The notes under the pieces were generated by a model. That model saw only the letters and a program-made list of their open reading frames with translations. It had not been told where the DNA came from and did no database searches. Below are positions 50,524-59,556 of a DNA stretch of 64,000 nucleotides, one piece after another (position 1 is the stretch's first letter; each line of letters begins with the position of its first letter). Where the stretch lies: assembly GCF_021249345.1 (NCBI RefSeq), contig NZ_CP089588.1, positions 1,984,001 through 2,048,000 on the forward strand, in the 5' to 3' direction. Source of the stretch: Halobacterium wangiae (GTDB lineage Archaea > Halobacteriota > Halobacteria > Halobacteriales > Halobacteriaceae). Both the position numbers and the translations under genes were made by a program.

Positions 50524-51226
50524 GACCGTCGTCGCGGACGACGTCCTCCGCCTCCGGCGACCCGCGACGCGCTGGCTCTCGACGGGGTGGGATGGCGGCT
50601 TCGTCGAGGCGGACGCCGCGTACAACGTTACTGTCCCCGAGGGCTGGCACTGTGAGGACATCGGTGCGTACGTCGCGGAGCGCCTCGCCGCGGCGGGATT
50701 CGACGACGAAGCCACGGGACCAGTGTTGCTGACTGGCGTCGCCCAGCGACACGCCCGCGGCGCGGCCTGTGGACCGGTCACGGCAGTCGTGACGGCGGGA
50801 CTCTCGAACCCCGCGTCGCTCCCGCTGGACCCCGCCGGTGGGGAGTTGCCGGCCGACACCGAACCCGGTGCTGGGACGGTCAACGTCTTCGTCGGTACGG
50901 ACCGCGCGCTCGACGACGCCGCACTCGCCAACCTCGTCTCCGTGGCCACGGAGGCGAAGACGGCGACGCTGCTCGGCGAGATGGGGTTCACCGGCACCAC
51001 GACGGACGCCGTCGTCGCCGCCTGCGACCCGGCGGGCGAGCCGGCGCCGTTCTCCGGAAGCGCCACCCGAGTCGGTGCGGCGGCACGAGCAGCGGTGCGG
51101 GAGGCGGTCTCCGCGAGCGTCGAGTCGCGGTACGCCGAGGAAGGGGTGGCCGACTCGGTCGCCGACGCGGAACACGGCGTGCGCACGGACGTGCGAGCGG
51201 ACGTCTTCGTGCCTGGAGAGCGGTAG
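50516..51226 (+). CDS. cbiZ: Adenosylcobinamide amidohydrolase CbiZ
   Basis: 236 residues. CbiZ removes the aminopropanol tail from salvaged adenosylcobinamide to give adenosylcobyric acid. Family segments visible are RWLSTGWDGGFVEADAAYNV, LTGVAQRHARGA, AVVTAGLSNPAS, GTVNVFVGTD and EAKTATLLGEMGFTGTTTDAVV. It is last gene of the operon. Its presence shows the organism can remodel imported cobamide precursors as well as finish synthesis. Confidence 0.96.
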   Translation: MFETVVADDVLRLRRPATRWLSTGWDGGFVEADAAYNVTVPEGWHCEDIGAYVAERLAAAGFDDEATGPVLLTGVAQRHARGAACGPVTAVVTAGLSNPASLPLDPAGGELPADTEPGAGTVNVFVGTDRALDDAALANLVSVATEAKTATLLGEMGFTGTTTDAVVAACDPAGEPAPFSGSATRVGAAARAAVREAVSASVESRYAEEGVADSVADAEHGVRTDVRADVFVPGER

Positions 51227-51312
51227 CTTGCCGTCGCGCCGACTACGGTGGAGACGAGTGGGACGGCGGTATGAACCAGATACGGGTTTAGCGAATCCGT
51301 TCAGGAACGGGT

Positions 51313-52215
51313 TCAGTAATCCTCGACTGAACGGAACTCGTCGGCGGCGATCGCGTCTCTGACCGCCTCGAGGTCCGCCTCCGGCACGTCGCTGGGGTAC
51401 TTCCGCTGGAAGTAGCCGACGATGTTCTCGACGTCGCGGTCGAGCAGTTCGCGGGCGTTCTCGTGGTCGGTCGGCGTCGCCTGCGGCCAGTCGAACAGCA
51501 CGATGCCGTCCTCGCTCACGAAGACGTTGTACTCGCTGACGTCCGCGTGCACGTAGCCTGCGCCGTAGGCGGCCGCGACCTCCCGGAGGATCAGGTCGAG
51601 GACGCCGCTCGCCTGCGCGGGGTCGAGTTTCGCCTTCGACAGCTCCGTCCCCGTCATCTTCTCCATCACGATGGCGTGGCGGTTCTGGTCGACCGGTCGC
51701 GGGACGTTGACGTCCGGGTACAGCGTCTCCAGGGCGTCGTACTCTCGTTCTGCGGCTTTCCGCGCGGTGTACTGCCAGGAGACGTGTTCCTTTTCGCTGG
51801 TGTAGTCCCGGCCGCGGTGGACCTCCCGGAACTGGGTGTACCCCTCGCGGTGGAACTTCAGGGCCATCGGGCGGTAGGACTGCACCTCGTAGACGTCGCT
51901 CTCCTTGCCGACGCCGAGTGGGGCGCCGAACCCGTCGACGGTCTCCCGTTCGGCGAACGTGTGCAACGCGAGCGCGTCGTAGCCCGCGAACGTCAACTGG
52001 ACGCCCTCGTACTGGATGGTCTTCCGCTCGAGGAACTCCAGGTCGAGCATCCGGTCGAGGCGGTAGTCGACCTCTTCGGCGGTGAGACGGGAGAACTCCG
52101 GGAGCTTCTCCCGGTTCACCCACCGCGAGAACCGCATGCCGTGTTCGACGCCCGAGAGGAGGTGGAAGTCCTCGGGGTCCAGGTCCGCCATCTCGGCGGC
52201 GACGTTCCGAACCAT
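51313..52215 (-). CDS. rio2: RIO2-type serine/threonine protein kinase
   Basis: 300 residues from ATG 52215 (MVRNVAAEMADLDPEDFHLL), 27 nt after a minus-strand CTTATA box. An N-terminal winged helix specific to RIO2 (residues 1-95) is followed by the atypical kinase: GVGKESDVYEV loop, K120 in ALKFHREG, catalytic D225 and N230 in YVHADVSEYN, and metal D242 in FDWPQ. In archaea and eukaryotes RIO2 acts as an ATPase/kinase in late small-ribosomal-subunit maturation. Confidence 0.97.
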   Translation of the reverse strand: MVRNVAAEMADLDPEDFHLLSGVEHGMRFSRWVNREKLPEFSRLTAEEVDYRLDRMLDLEFLERKTIQYEGVQLTFAGYDALALHTFAERETVDGFGAPLGVGKESDVYEVQSYRPMALKFHREGYTQFREVHRGRDYTSEKEHVSWQYTARKAAEREYDALETLYPDVNVPRPVDQNRHAIVMEKMTGTELSKAKLDPAQASGVLDLILREVAAAYGAGYVHADVSEYNVFVSEDGIVLFDWPQATPTDHENARELLDRDVENIVGYFQRKYPSDVPEADLEAVRDAIAADEFRSVEDY

Positions 52216-52590
52216 TCGTCGGCGAGTAGTCGCGGCCCGGGTATAAGCCCCGCGGAGCCGAACCCTGTTCCGGAACACGCGACCCGATATAAATAACTCC
52301 GCTATCGCAGAGAATCGACTTCCTCGGGCGTTCTCTCAAGCCATGGATTTCGGCGGCGTTTCGGCAATAAACTCCATTCCACGATATAGAAATTTTGGTG
52401 GGCGCCGATTTCGCCACTCCAACCGAAGACGCTCTACTGGGCTGACAGCGTCTGTCCGGCCCGCTACGGCGAACTCGTCGACGAGAAGGCGCTCTGCTCG
52501 GATCACTGACGAACGACCCTCTGGCCGCCACAGTGGGTCCGTAGCCGGGTGCACAAGCGTTAATTCCCTGGTACAGTAAGATTCGAGTTG
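52216..52590. other. Intergenic region with three TATA-like elements
   Basis: No protein gene is convincingly supported; a 72-codon minus frame (52336-52554) and a 78-codon plus frame (52343-52579) are not acidic and match nothing. Minus-strand CTTATA at 52242-52247 serves RIO2. GTTAATT near 52559-52565 sits about 28 nt before the CBS-protein start at 52591. A third, strong ATATAAATAA element (52287-52296) has no assigned gene. Confidence 0.5.
52287..52296 (+). promoter_or_regulatory. Unassigned strong TATA-like element
   Basis: ATATAAATAA has the core of a haloarchaeal box A. No start codon of a credible gene lies 25-35 nt downstream on +. The reverse strand also reads as TTATTTATAT, about 70 nt before RIO2. 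It could drive an untranslated RNA or a second, leadered RIO2 transcript. Confidence 0.35.
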
Positions 52591-53946
52591 ATGGGGTTAT
52601 CCGTACCTACAGCCGCCGCTGAGGCCTGTATCGCCCTGTTCACCCTGCCAGTTGTCGGCGTCGAACTGGGCCAGATGGAGGTCACCGCGCTCGGTGTCCT
52701 CCTGATCCTGCTACTCCTCGTCGGGTCGGGATTCTTCTCGTCCTCAGAGATCGCGCTGTTCTCCCTGCCGACCCATCAGGTCGACGCGATGGTCGAGGAG
52801 GGCAAGCGTGGTGCGCGGGCGGTCAAGTCCCTCAAAGAGGACCCCCACCGGTTGCTCGTGACCATCCTCGTGGGGAACAACATGGTCAACATCACGATGT
52901 CCTCTGTCTCGACGACCCTCGTTGGCTTGTACTTCGACGCGGGCACGGCAGTAGTCGTCTCGTCGCTCGGTATCACGTCGATGGTCCTGATCTTCGGGGA
53001 GAGCGCACCCAAGTCCTACGCCGTCGAGCACACGGAACTGCACGCGCGGCGGGTCGCCCGGGGGCTGAAGGTCGTCGAGAAAGTGCTGTGGCCGCTCATC
53101 ACCCTGTTCTACTACCTGACGACAATCGTGAACAAGGTCACCGGCGGCAGTGCGTCCATCGAGTCTACGTACGTCACTCGCGACGAGATCCGGAACATGA
53201 TCAAGACCGGCGAGCGCGAGGGCGTCCTTGACGAGGAGGAGCGGCAGATGCTCCAGCGAACGCTCCGCTTCACCGACGCCACCGCCAAGGAGGTGATGAC
53301 CCCCCGCCTCGACGTGATGGCCGTCTCCACGGACGCGACCGTCGAGGAAGCCATCCGGAACTGCATCCAGTCGGGGCACGCCCGCCTGCCGGCCTACGAG
53401 GGCTCGCTGGACAACGTGACCGGTATCTTCGACATCCGCGACCTGGAGGACTCCGACTACGACGCCTTCTCCGACCTCGAGGTCGGGGACGTGGTCACGC
53501 CGACGCTCCACGTCCCGGAGTCGAAGAACGTCGACGAACTCCTCTCGGAGATGCGCGAGAACCGGATGCACATGGTCATCGTCATCGACGAGTTCGGCGC
53601 CACCGAGGGCCTCATCACGATGGAGGACCTCCTCGAGGAGATCGTCGGCGAGATCCTCGTGGGCGACGAGGAAGACCCCATGGAGTTGGTCGACGACGAC
53701 ACGATTCTGGTGGACGGCTCGGTCAACATCGAGGAGGTGAACGAGGCCCTCGACATCGTGCTGCCGGAGGGCGAGGAGTTCGAGACCATCTCGGGGTTCA
53801 TCTTCAACCGCGCCGGCCGCCTCGTCGAGGAGGGCGAGGCGTTCGAATACGAGAACGTGACGCTGCGCGCCGAACAGGTGGAGAACACCCGCATTAAGAA
53901 AGTCCGTGTGACCGTCGACCGCGACAGCGTCGACCCGGTCGAGTAG
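52591..53946 (+). CDS. CNNM/CBS-domain transporter-associated protein (CorC/HlyC type)
   Basis: 451 residues from ATG 52591 (the TTG one codon earlier is less likely). The N-terminal CNNM/DUF21 membrane domain has FFSSSEIALFSLPTHQVDAM, the KEDPHRLLVTILVGNNMVN core and IFGESAPKSYAVEHTE. A CBS pair follows (VMTPRLDVMAVSTDATVEEA; VVTPTLHVPESKNVDELL), then EFGATEGLITMEDLLEEIVG and a C-terminal CorC_HlyC domain. Such proteins are tied to Mg2+ or Na+ movement, with the CBS domains sensing nucleotides. It is the full-length relative of the CBS-less protein at 34815. Confidence 0.95.
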   Translation: MGLSVPTAAAEACIALFTLPVVGVELGQMEVTALGVLLILLLLVGSGFFSSSEIALFSLPTHQVDAMVEEGKRGARAVKSLKEDPHRLLVTILVGNNMVNITMSSVSTTLVGLYFDAGTAVVVSSLGITSMVLIFGESAPKSYAVEHTELHARRVARGLKVVEKVLWPLITLFYYLTTIVNKVTGGSASIESTYVTRDEIRNMIKTGEREGVLDEEERQMLQRTLRFTDATAKEVMTPRLDVMAVSTDATVEEAIRNCIQSGHARLPAYEGSLDNVTGIFDIRDLEDSDYDAFSDLEVGDVVTPTLHVPESKNVDELLSEMRENRMHMVIVIDEFGATEGLITMEDLLEEIVGEILVGDEEDPMELVDDDTILVDGSVNIEEVNEALDIVLPEGEEFETISGFIFNRAGRLVEEGEAFEYENVTLRAEQVENTRIKKVRVTVDRDSVDPVE

Positions 53947-54047
53947 GTGTCGCCGGACGGCGAGCGCGAATTCGATGGGAGTCCTGCTCTCTGGACGGTG
54001 GTGAAAACCATTAGGGGTCCGCCTTGCGTACCCAACCGCATCGAGGC

Positions 54048-54917
54048 ATGTACGAGAACATTCTCCTCCCGTACGACGGAAGCGAGGGCGCCGCCGCGGT
54101 GCTCCACCACGCCGCCGAGATCGCCCACTGGGCGGACGCGACCATCCAGGTGCTCTACGTCGCCGACACGACCCGCGACAGCGTCACCGTCGTCGAGGGC
54201 CACACCGTCGACGTCCTCGAACAGGAGGGCGAGGACACCCTCGAGGAGGCCGCGAAGACCCTCGACACACTCGGGGTGTCCTACGACACCGACGTCGTCC
54301 AGGGGAATCCGGCCCCGACCATCGTCGAGTACGCCGAGCGATACGACCAGGACTTGGTCGTGATGCCGACGCACGGCCGGGAGGGGGTCTCCCGGTACCT
54401 CATCGGGAGCGTCTCGGAGAAGGTCGTCCGCCTTTCCTCGGTCCCCGTGCTCACCGTCCGCATGAAGCCCGACGAGACGCTGGAGTTCCCCTACGAGAAC
54501 ATCCTCGTTCCGACCGACGGGAGCACCGCTGCGACGCACGCGGCCGGCCATCTCGTCGACCTCGCGGCGGCGCTCGACGCGACCGTCCACGTCCTCTCCG
54601 TCGTGGACGACGCGACACTCGGGCTGGACGTCCGGTCGGCGAGTGCTGGGAAGGAGAGCGAACAGGCCGCGACCGACGCCGTGGAGACCGTCGTCTCGGA
54701 GGCCGAAGCGCGAGGAGTGACCGACACTGTCCGCCACGTCGAACACGGAGACCCCGTCGCAACGATCCTCGACTGCATCGAGTCCAACGACATTCACGCC
54801 GTCGGGATGGCGACGACTGGGCGCCGTGGCACGGACCGGATCCTGCTCGGGAGCGTCGCCGAGAAGACTGTGCGCTCCGCACCGGTCCCAGTCTTGACCG
54901 TCGCGGAGCCGGAGTGA
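54048..54917 (+). CDS. Universal stress protein with two UspA domains
   Basis: 289 residues from ATG 54048 (MYENILLPYDGSEGA). Two UspA domains lie in tandem: residues 1-143, ending with MPTHGREGVSRYLIGSVSEK, and 148-289, starting YENILVPTDGS and ending MATTGRRGTDRILLGSVAEK. Both keep the G-x2-G-x9-GS ATP-binding pattern, so an ATP-binding intramolecular dimer is expected. It is a stress or regulatory protein, monocistronic. Confidence 0.95.
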   Translation: MYENILLPYDGSEGAAAVLHHAAEIAHWADATIQVLYVADTTRDSVTVVEGHTVDVLEQEGEDTLEEAAKTLDTLGVSYDTDVVQGNPAPTIVEYAERYDQDLVVMPTHGREGVSRYLIGSVSEKVVRLSSVPVLTVRMKPDETLEFPYENILVPTDGSTAATHAAGHLVDLAAALDATVHVLSVVDDATLGLDVRSASAGKESEQAATDAVETVVSEAEARGVTDTVRHVEHGDPVATILDCIESNDIHAVGMATTGRRGTDRILLGSVAEKTVRSAPVPVLTVAEPE

Positions 54918-55020
54918 ACCCCGTCGGGGCGCGGTTCATCGCTGCTGCGTCCGGACTCCGGCGGGTTCGACGGCGACAGCTAGACGAACTGCTTTTGGCG
55001 CTCCCAGCGAACTCCCTGCT

Positions 55021-55818
55021 ATGACGATGGCCGGCGAGTGGCGGCTGATCCGCGAGGAGGCACGCGACGGGCCGATGCAGATGGCCCTCGAGGAGGTCGC
55101 CGCGGAGACGGCGGCCGACGGTGGGCCCCGCACCGTGCGCGCCTACCAGTGGTCGCCCTCGACGCTGTCGATGGGCTACCGCCAGGAAGCCGAGTCGGTG
55201 GACTGGGGCTTCTGCGAGCGCGAGGGGATCGGTGTCACCCGCCGCCAGACCGGGGGCGGCGGCATCTACCACGACGAGTTCGGCGACATCTCCTACAGCA
55301 TCGTCGCGCCCGCCGCGGAGCTGCCGGGCGACCTGATGGACTGCTACGAGGTGCTCTGCGAGCCGATCCTGGACGCGTTCCACGAGATGGGTGTCGAAGC
55401 CGATTTCGTCCCCGAGAAACACCCCGTGCTCCACGAGCCCGCCTGCTACCTGCGCGCGCTCCACCCGGCCCACGACATGGTCGCGAGCGGCCGCAAGATA
55501 GCCGGGAACGCCCAGTACCGCACCCGCGACGCGGTCATCCAGCACGGCTCGCTGTCGTACGCGCTGGCGCCGGAGCGCCACCTCGGGGTGTTCGCGGCGC
55601 CGGGCGTCGACGAGGCGGGGTTCCGGGAGCGCGTGACGAGCATCCGCGAGGAGGCGGGAATCGACAGAGAGGAGGCGGTCGCCGCGGTCGAAGACGCGCT
55701 CGCGACGTGGTGTGACGCCAGCGAGGGGGCGTGGACCGAGGCGGAACTCGGGGCGGCTCGCGAGCTGGCCGACGAGAAGTACGCGACCGAGGAGTGGACC
55801 CGCGAGCGGATCAGCTGA
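55021..55818 (+). CDS. lplA: Lipoate-protein ligase A / octanoyltransferase family protein
   Basis: 265 residues of the biotin/lipoate ligase fold. The motifs are RRQTGGGGIYHDEFGDISYS (the lipoyl-AMP/RRxxGGG loop), the catalytic-lysine segment ASGRKIAGNAQYRT and IQHGSLSYALAPE. It should attach lipoyl or octanoyl groups to E2 or GcvH proteins. The C-terminus (EAALATW-like helix) is short, so a separate partner protein may be needed, as in archaeal two-part LplA. It overlaps the convergent redoxin gene by 8 nt. Confidence 0.9.
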   Translation: MTMAGEWRLIREEARDGPMQMALEEVAAETAADGGPRTVRAYQWSPSTLSMGYRQEAESVDWGFCEREGIGVTRRQTGGGGIYHDEFGDISYSIVAPAAELPGDLMDCYEVLCEPILDAFHEMGVEADFVPEKHPVLHEPACYLRALHPAHDMVASGRKIAGNAQYRTRDAVIQHGSLSYALAPERHLGVFAAPGVDEAGFRERVTSIREEAGIDREEAVAAVEDALATWCDASEGAWTEAELGAARELADEKYATEEWTRERIS

Positions 55819-56344
55819 AACCGAAGGACTCCGGCTCGTCGCCGGAGAGCTCCTCGACGGCGGCTCGAATCTCGTCGAGTGGCGGCTGGTCGCGGGTCGG
55901 GTCGAGGGGGTGTTCGCCGACCCAGCGGTACTGCACGACGCCGTCGGAGTCTACGAGGAACACCGACCGCTTCGAGCGCGGGAACACGCGGAACGCCCGG
56001 TAGGTCACGCCGAACGCGTCCGACAGCTCGAGGTCGCGGTCGGAGTACAGCGGGAACTCGAGGTCGAGGTAGTCGATGAACCGGTGGTGCGTGCTCTCCC
56101 TCGACTTGCTGGCGCCGACGACGCGGAGGGCGTCGTTCGACGCGAACCAGCCATAGTCGCGGAACGAACACCACTCGTTCACGCAGTCCGGGCTGAAGTC
56201 GTTCGTGTAGAAGACCACGAGCAGTGGGCGGTCGTCGTACAGGTCGCCCAGCGGCGTCACCTCGACGTCCCCGTCCACGGCAACCAGCGGCACCTCGACC
56301 TCCGGCACGCGCTCCCCCTCGGCCAACGCTCCGTCTTCACTCAT
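55811..56344 (-). CDS. Peroxiredoxin-like redoxin (AhpC/BCP type)
   Basis: 177 residues from ATG 56344 ([18 protein letters not shown]). Thioredoxin fold with [20 protein letters not shown]: the first Cys is in the peroxidatic PxxxxxxC-type loop and a second follows three residues later. [20 protein letters not shown] and the bulky strand [19 protein letters not shown] also match. The close CxxxC pair resembles Bcp subgroups. It should reduce peroxides with thioredoxin-like donors. Divergent from endonuclease IV, another oxidative-damage gene. Confidence 0.9.
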   Translation of the reverse strand: MSEDGALAEGERVPEVEVPLVAVDGDVEVTPLGDLYDDRPLLVVFYTNDFSPDCVNEWCSFRDYGWFASNDALRVVGASKSRESTHHRFIDYLDLEFPLYSDRDLELSDAFGVTYRAFRVFPRSKRSVFLVDSDGVVQYRWVGEHPLDPTRDQPPLDEIRAAVEELSGDEPESFGFS

Positions 56345-56424
56345 GGCCGATTCAGGGGACTGGGAGTCAAAAGGTGTTGTGCCGCGTTCGAAGCCTCTTT
56401 GACGGTCCGGGCGAACGGCAGCGT

Positions 56425-57276
56425 ATGCGAGTAGGTGCACACGTCTCTATCGCGGGCGGCGTCGACAACGCCGTCGACAACGAACTGGACGTCGGAGGCA
56501 ACTGCGGACAGATCTTCACGCACTCCCCCCAGGTGTGGCAGGACCCGAACGTCGGCGACGACGAGGCCGAAGCGTTCCGCGACGGCACCGCGGCGAACCT
56601 CGACGGGCCGTGGGTCATCCACTCCTCGTACCTCGTGAACCTCTGCACGCCGAAGGACGACCTGCGTGAGAAGTCCGTCGACAGCATGCAGAAGGAGGTC
56701 GACGCGGCCGCGAAACTCGACATCGACTACGTGAACGTCCACCTCGGCGCCCACACCGGCGCCGGCGTCGAGCAGGGTCTGGACAACGCCGTGAGCGCAC
56801 TCGACGAACTCGACGTCCCGGACGGCGTCACCGTGCTCGTCGAGAGCGACGCCGGATCGGGGACGAAACTCGGCGGCGACTTCGAGCACCTCGCGTACGT
56901 CCTCGAGGAGTCCGCCCAGGACCTCGAGATCTGTCTGGACACCGCCCACGCGTTCGCCGCGGGCTACGACCTCTCGACGCCCGCCGGGGTCGAGGAGACG
57001 TTCGCGGAACTGGACGAGACGGTCGGCGTCGAGAACCTCGCCTGCGTCCACCTCAACGACTCGAAACACGAGTGTGGCACCAACAAGGACGAGCACGCCC
57101 ACATCGGCGAGGGCCTCATCGGCGAGGACGGCATGTCCGCGTTCGTCAACCACGACGTCGTCGTGGACAACGACGTCCCGCTCGTCCTCGAGACGCCCAA
57201 CGAGGACGGCAAGGGGTTCGCGTGGAACATCGACCGCGTGCGGGACCTCCGCGAGAGCAGTCTCGCCGAGACCTGA
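56425..57276 (+). CDS. nfo: Endonuclease IV (AP endonuclease)
   Basis: 283-residue TIM barrel from ATG 56425 ([17 protein letters not shown]). It carries the three-zinc ligand pattern: [68 protein letters not shown] and [10 protein letters not shown]. It nicks DNA 5' of abasic sites in base-excision repair. It is divergent from the peroxiredoxin with 80 bp between starts. Confidence 0.97.
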   Translation: MRVGAHVSIAGGVDNAVDNELDVGGNCGQIFTHSPQVWQDPNVGDDEAEAFRDGTAANLDGPWVIHSSYLVNLCTPKDDLREKSVDSMQKEVDAAAKLDIDYVNVHLGAHTGAGVEQGLDNAVSALDELDVPDGVTVLVESDAGSGTKLGGDFEHLAYVLEESAQDLEICLDTAHAFAAGYDLSTPAGVEETFAELDETVGVENLACVHLNDSKHECGTNKDEHAHIGEGLIGEDGMSAFVNHDVVVDNDVPLVLETPNEDGKGFAWNIDRVRDLRESSLAET

Positions 57277-57471
57277 ACAGGGTCGTCCTTCCGTCGGTCA
57301 AACAGCCGTTTCACTCTCGAACGGAACTAAGTCGGTGTGCGCGCTACTACCACCTGCGCCCGCCGCGCCATCCCCCTGCCCCCCAACTGCCTGAACCCGA
57401 CACCATGGGGCGCGAGGCGGGCCAGTTGCCGAACCCGTCAGCTTTTGCCCCTCCCCCGTTTTCCTCCGTCC

Positions 57472-58263
57472 GTGCGCCGCTTCAGCGCCGACTACCTCGA
57501 GGAGACCCGTCGCGGCATGTGGAGCGAGCGCGACGCGCTCGACGCGCTACAGCTCCCCTCCCGCGAACGCGTCCTCGACGTCGGCTGTGGGACCGGTGAA
57601 CTCGCTGCCGTGTTCGCCGAGGAGTCCGACGCCGAGGTGCTCGCACTCGACGCCGACCGTACACTGCTCTCCCACGTCGAGGCGGACGGCCGACTCCTCG
57701 GTGACGCCACGCAGCTCCCGCTCCACGGGGACACCTGCGACCTCGTCGCCTGCCAGGCCTTGCTCATCAACCTCCCGGACCCGCTCGCCGCCGTCGAGGA
57801 GTTCGCCCGCGTCTCGACGGACCTCGTCGCCGCCGTCGAACCGGACAACGCCGCGGTCAGCGTCGACTCGACGGTCGCGGCCGAGTCCGCGCTGACCCGA
57901 CGCGCCCGGGAGGCGTACGCGGCCGGCGTCCCCACGGACGTGAGCCTCGGCGCCGACGCCGCCGACATCTTCGAGCGCGCCGGTCTCGCGGACGTGACGA
58001 CGACGCGGTACGACCACGTGCGCGCCGTCGAACCGCCGTACAGCGAGGACGACCTGGAGGCGGCGGCGCGGAAGGCGACCGGCGAGCGACTCGCCGAGCA
58101 GCGACCGACGCTCGCGGCGGGCGGGATGGGCGACGACGCGTACGACGAACTGCGCGCGGAGTGGCGGGAGATGGGGCGCGCGGTCGTCGACCAGATGCGC
58201 GAGGACGCCTACGAGCGCGAGGAGCGCGTCCCCTTCTTCGTCACGGTCGGTCGCGTCCCCTGA
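57472..58263 (+). CDS. Class I SAM-dependent methyltransferase
   Basis: 263 residues from GTG 57472 (VRRFSADYLEETRRGMWSE). Motif I is VLDVGCGTGELAAVF and motif II is CQALLINLPDPLAAVEEFAR. The acid after the second strand is D in ALDADRTLL. C-terminal helices (AARKATGERLAEQRP; MGRAVVDQMREDAYEREE) shape the substrate pocket. It belongs to the UbiE-like/Methyltransf_11 group; the acceptor is unknown. It stands alone between nfo and the aminopeptidases. Confidence 0.9.
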   Translation: MRRFSADYLEETRRGMWSERDALDALQLPSRERVLDVGCGTGELAAVFAEESDAEVLALDADRTLLSHVEADGRLLGDATQLPLHGDTCDLVACQALLINLPDPLAAVEEFARVSTDLVAAVEPDNAAVSVDSTVAAESALTRRAREAYAAGVPTDVSLGADAADIFERAGLADVTTTRYDHVRAVEPPYSEDDLEAAARKATGERLAEQRPTLAAGGMGDDAYDELRAEWREMGRAVVDQMREDAYEREERVPFFVTVGRVP

Positions 58264-58354
58264 GCGCGCTCTCACCCCGCCGCGGACGTGACACCGAGTG
58301 AACAGAACGACGGTTCTGGGAACCCTTTTCGGACCACTCTGTGTCGTCGGGAGC

Positions 58355-59446
58355 ATGGACCCCCGTATCGAGGACCACGCGGAACTGCTAGTCGACCACT
58401 GTACTGACGTCCAGCGAGGCGACATGGTGGCGGTGATGGCGCCGCCGGCGGCCGCCGACCTCGAGGTCGCCATCTACGAGGCGCTCGGCGAGCGCGGTGC
58501 GATGCCCATCGGCCTCAGCCTGCCGAGACGAGCGATGCGCGCGTACGCCGCCGCCATCGACGCCGACGACGTCCAGATGATGGACCACGCGCTGGCGTTC
58601 GTCGAGGAGACGGACGTGATGATCGGTATCCGGGGAGCGGCGAACGTCTCGGAGATGAACGGCCTCGACCCGGAGGAGATGCAGGCGTTCGCGAAGGTCC
58701 AGAAGCCGATCCAGGACGCCCAGATGCAGTGCCGGTGGGTCGGCACCCAGTTCCCGGCGCCGGGGAACGCACAGAAGGCCGAGATGAACACCGACGACTA
58801 CCGGGACTTCGTCTGGAACGCGGTGAACAAGGACTGGGACGAACAGCGGGAGTTCCAGGCCCAGATGGTGGAGATCCTCGACGACGCCGAGGAGGTACGC
58901 ATCGTCTCCGGGGAGGAGACGGACCTCACGATGAGTGTCGCCGGGAACCCCACGAAGAACGACGACGCGGAGCACAACCTCCCGGGCGGCGAGGTGTTCA
59001 CGGCGCCCGTCCCGGACAGCGTCGAGGGGACCGTCTGCTTCGACAAGCCCGTGATGGGGATGGGCCGCGAAATTCGGAACGCCTCCCTCGAGTTCGAGGG
59101 CGGCGAGGTCGTCCACCACGACGCCGAGCAGAATGCCGACGTGCTGGCCGGTATCGTCGGGACCGACGAGGGAGCCAAGCGCCTCGGCGAGCTGGGCATC
59201 GGGATGAACCGGGACATCGACCGCTTCACGTACAACATGCTGTTCGACGAGAAGATGGGTGACACCGTCCACCTCGCCATCGGTCGCGCGTACGCCGAGA
59301 CGGTCGGCGAGGGGAACGAGCAGAACGAGTCTGCAGTCCACAAGGACATGATCGTGGACATGAGCGAGGACTCGTTCATCGAGGTTGACGGCGAGGTCGT
59401 CCAGCGCGACGGCACGTTCGTGTTCGAGGACGGGTTCGAGGGGTAG
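58355..59446 (+). CDS. M29-family aminopeptidase (paralogue 1)
   Basis: 363 residues from ATG 58355 (MDPRIEDHAELLVDHCTDVQ). Thermophilic-type metallo-aminopeptidase family M29 (AmpS/AmpT): GEETDLTMSVAG, EGGEVVHHDAEQ, a metal-ligand Glu region near LGELGIGMN, then GDTVHLAIGRAYAET, SAVHKDMIVDM and a C-terminal EVDGEVVQRDG. It releases N-terminal amino acids in the cytoplasm. It is immediately followed by a paralogue at 59557, with two DNA tracts nearly identical between them. Confidence 0.94.
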   Translation: MDPRIEDHAELLVDHCTDVQRGDMVAVMAPPAAADLEVAIYEALGERGAMPIGLSLPRRAMRAYAAAIDADDVQMMDHALAFVEETDVMIGIRGAANVSEMNGLDPEEMQAFAKVQKPIQDAQMQCRWVGTQFPAPGNAQKAEMNTDDYRDFVWNAVNKDWDEQREFQAQMVEILDDAEEVRIVSGEETDLTMSVAGNPTKNDDAEHNLPGGEVFTAPVPDSVEGTVCFDKPVMGMGREIRNASLEFEGGEVVHHDAEQNADVLAGIVGTDEGAKRLGELGIGMNRDIDRFTYNMLFDEKMGDTVHLAIGRAYAETVGEGNEQNESAVHKDMIVDMSEDSFIEVDGEVVQRDGTFVFEDGFEG

Positions 59447-59556
59447 CACGGTTCGGAGCGAGCGAGAACCGCGGGAACGCCGACCCACTCTCGTCAGATC
59501 GGGAACAGAAAGGCCGTTCGGCGAGCTTTTATTCTGGCGGGGGACCGTCTCCGCGT

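Noticed and set aside
52336-52554. 72-codon minus frame between RIO2 and the CBS protein
   Set aside because: Net basic, no family, and overlapped by an equally weak plus frame; not supported as a gene.
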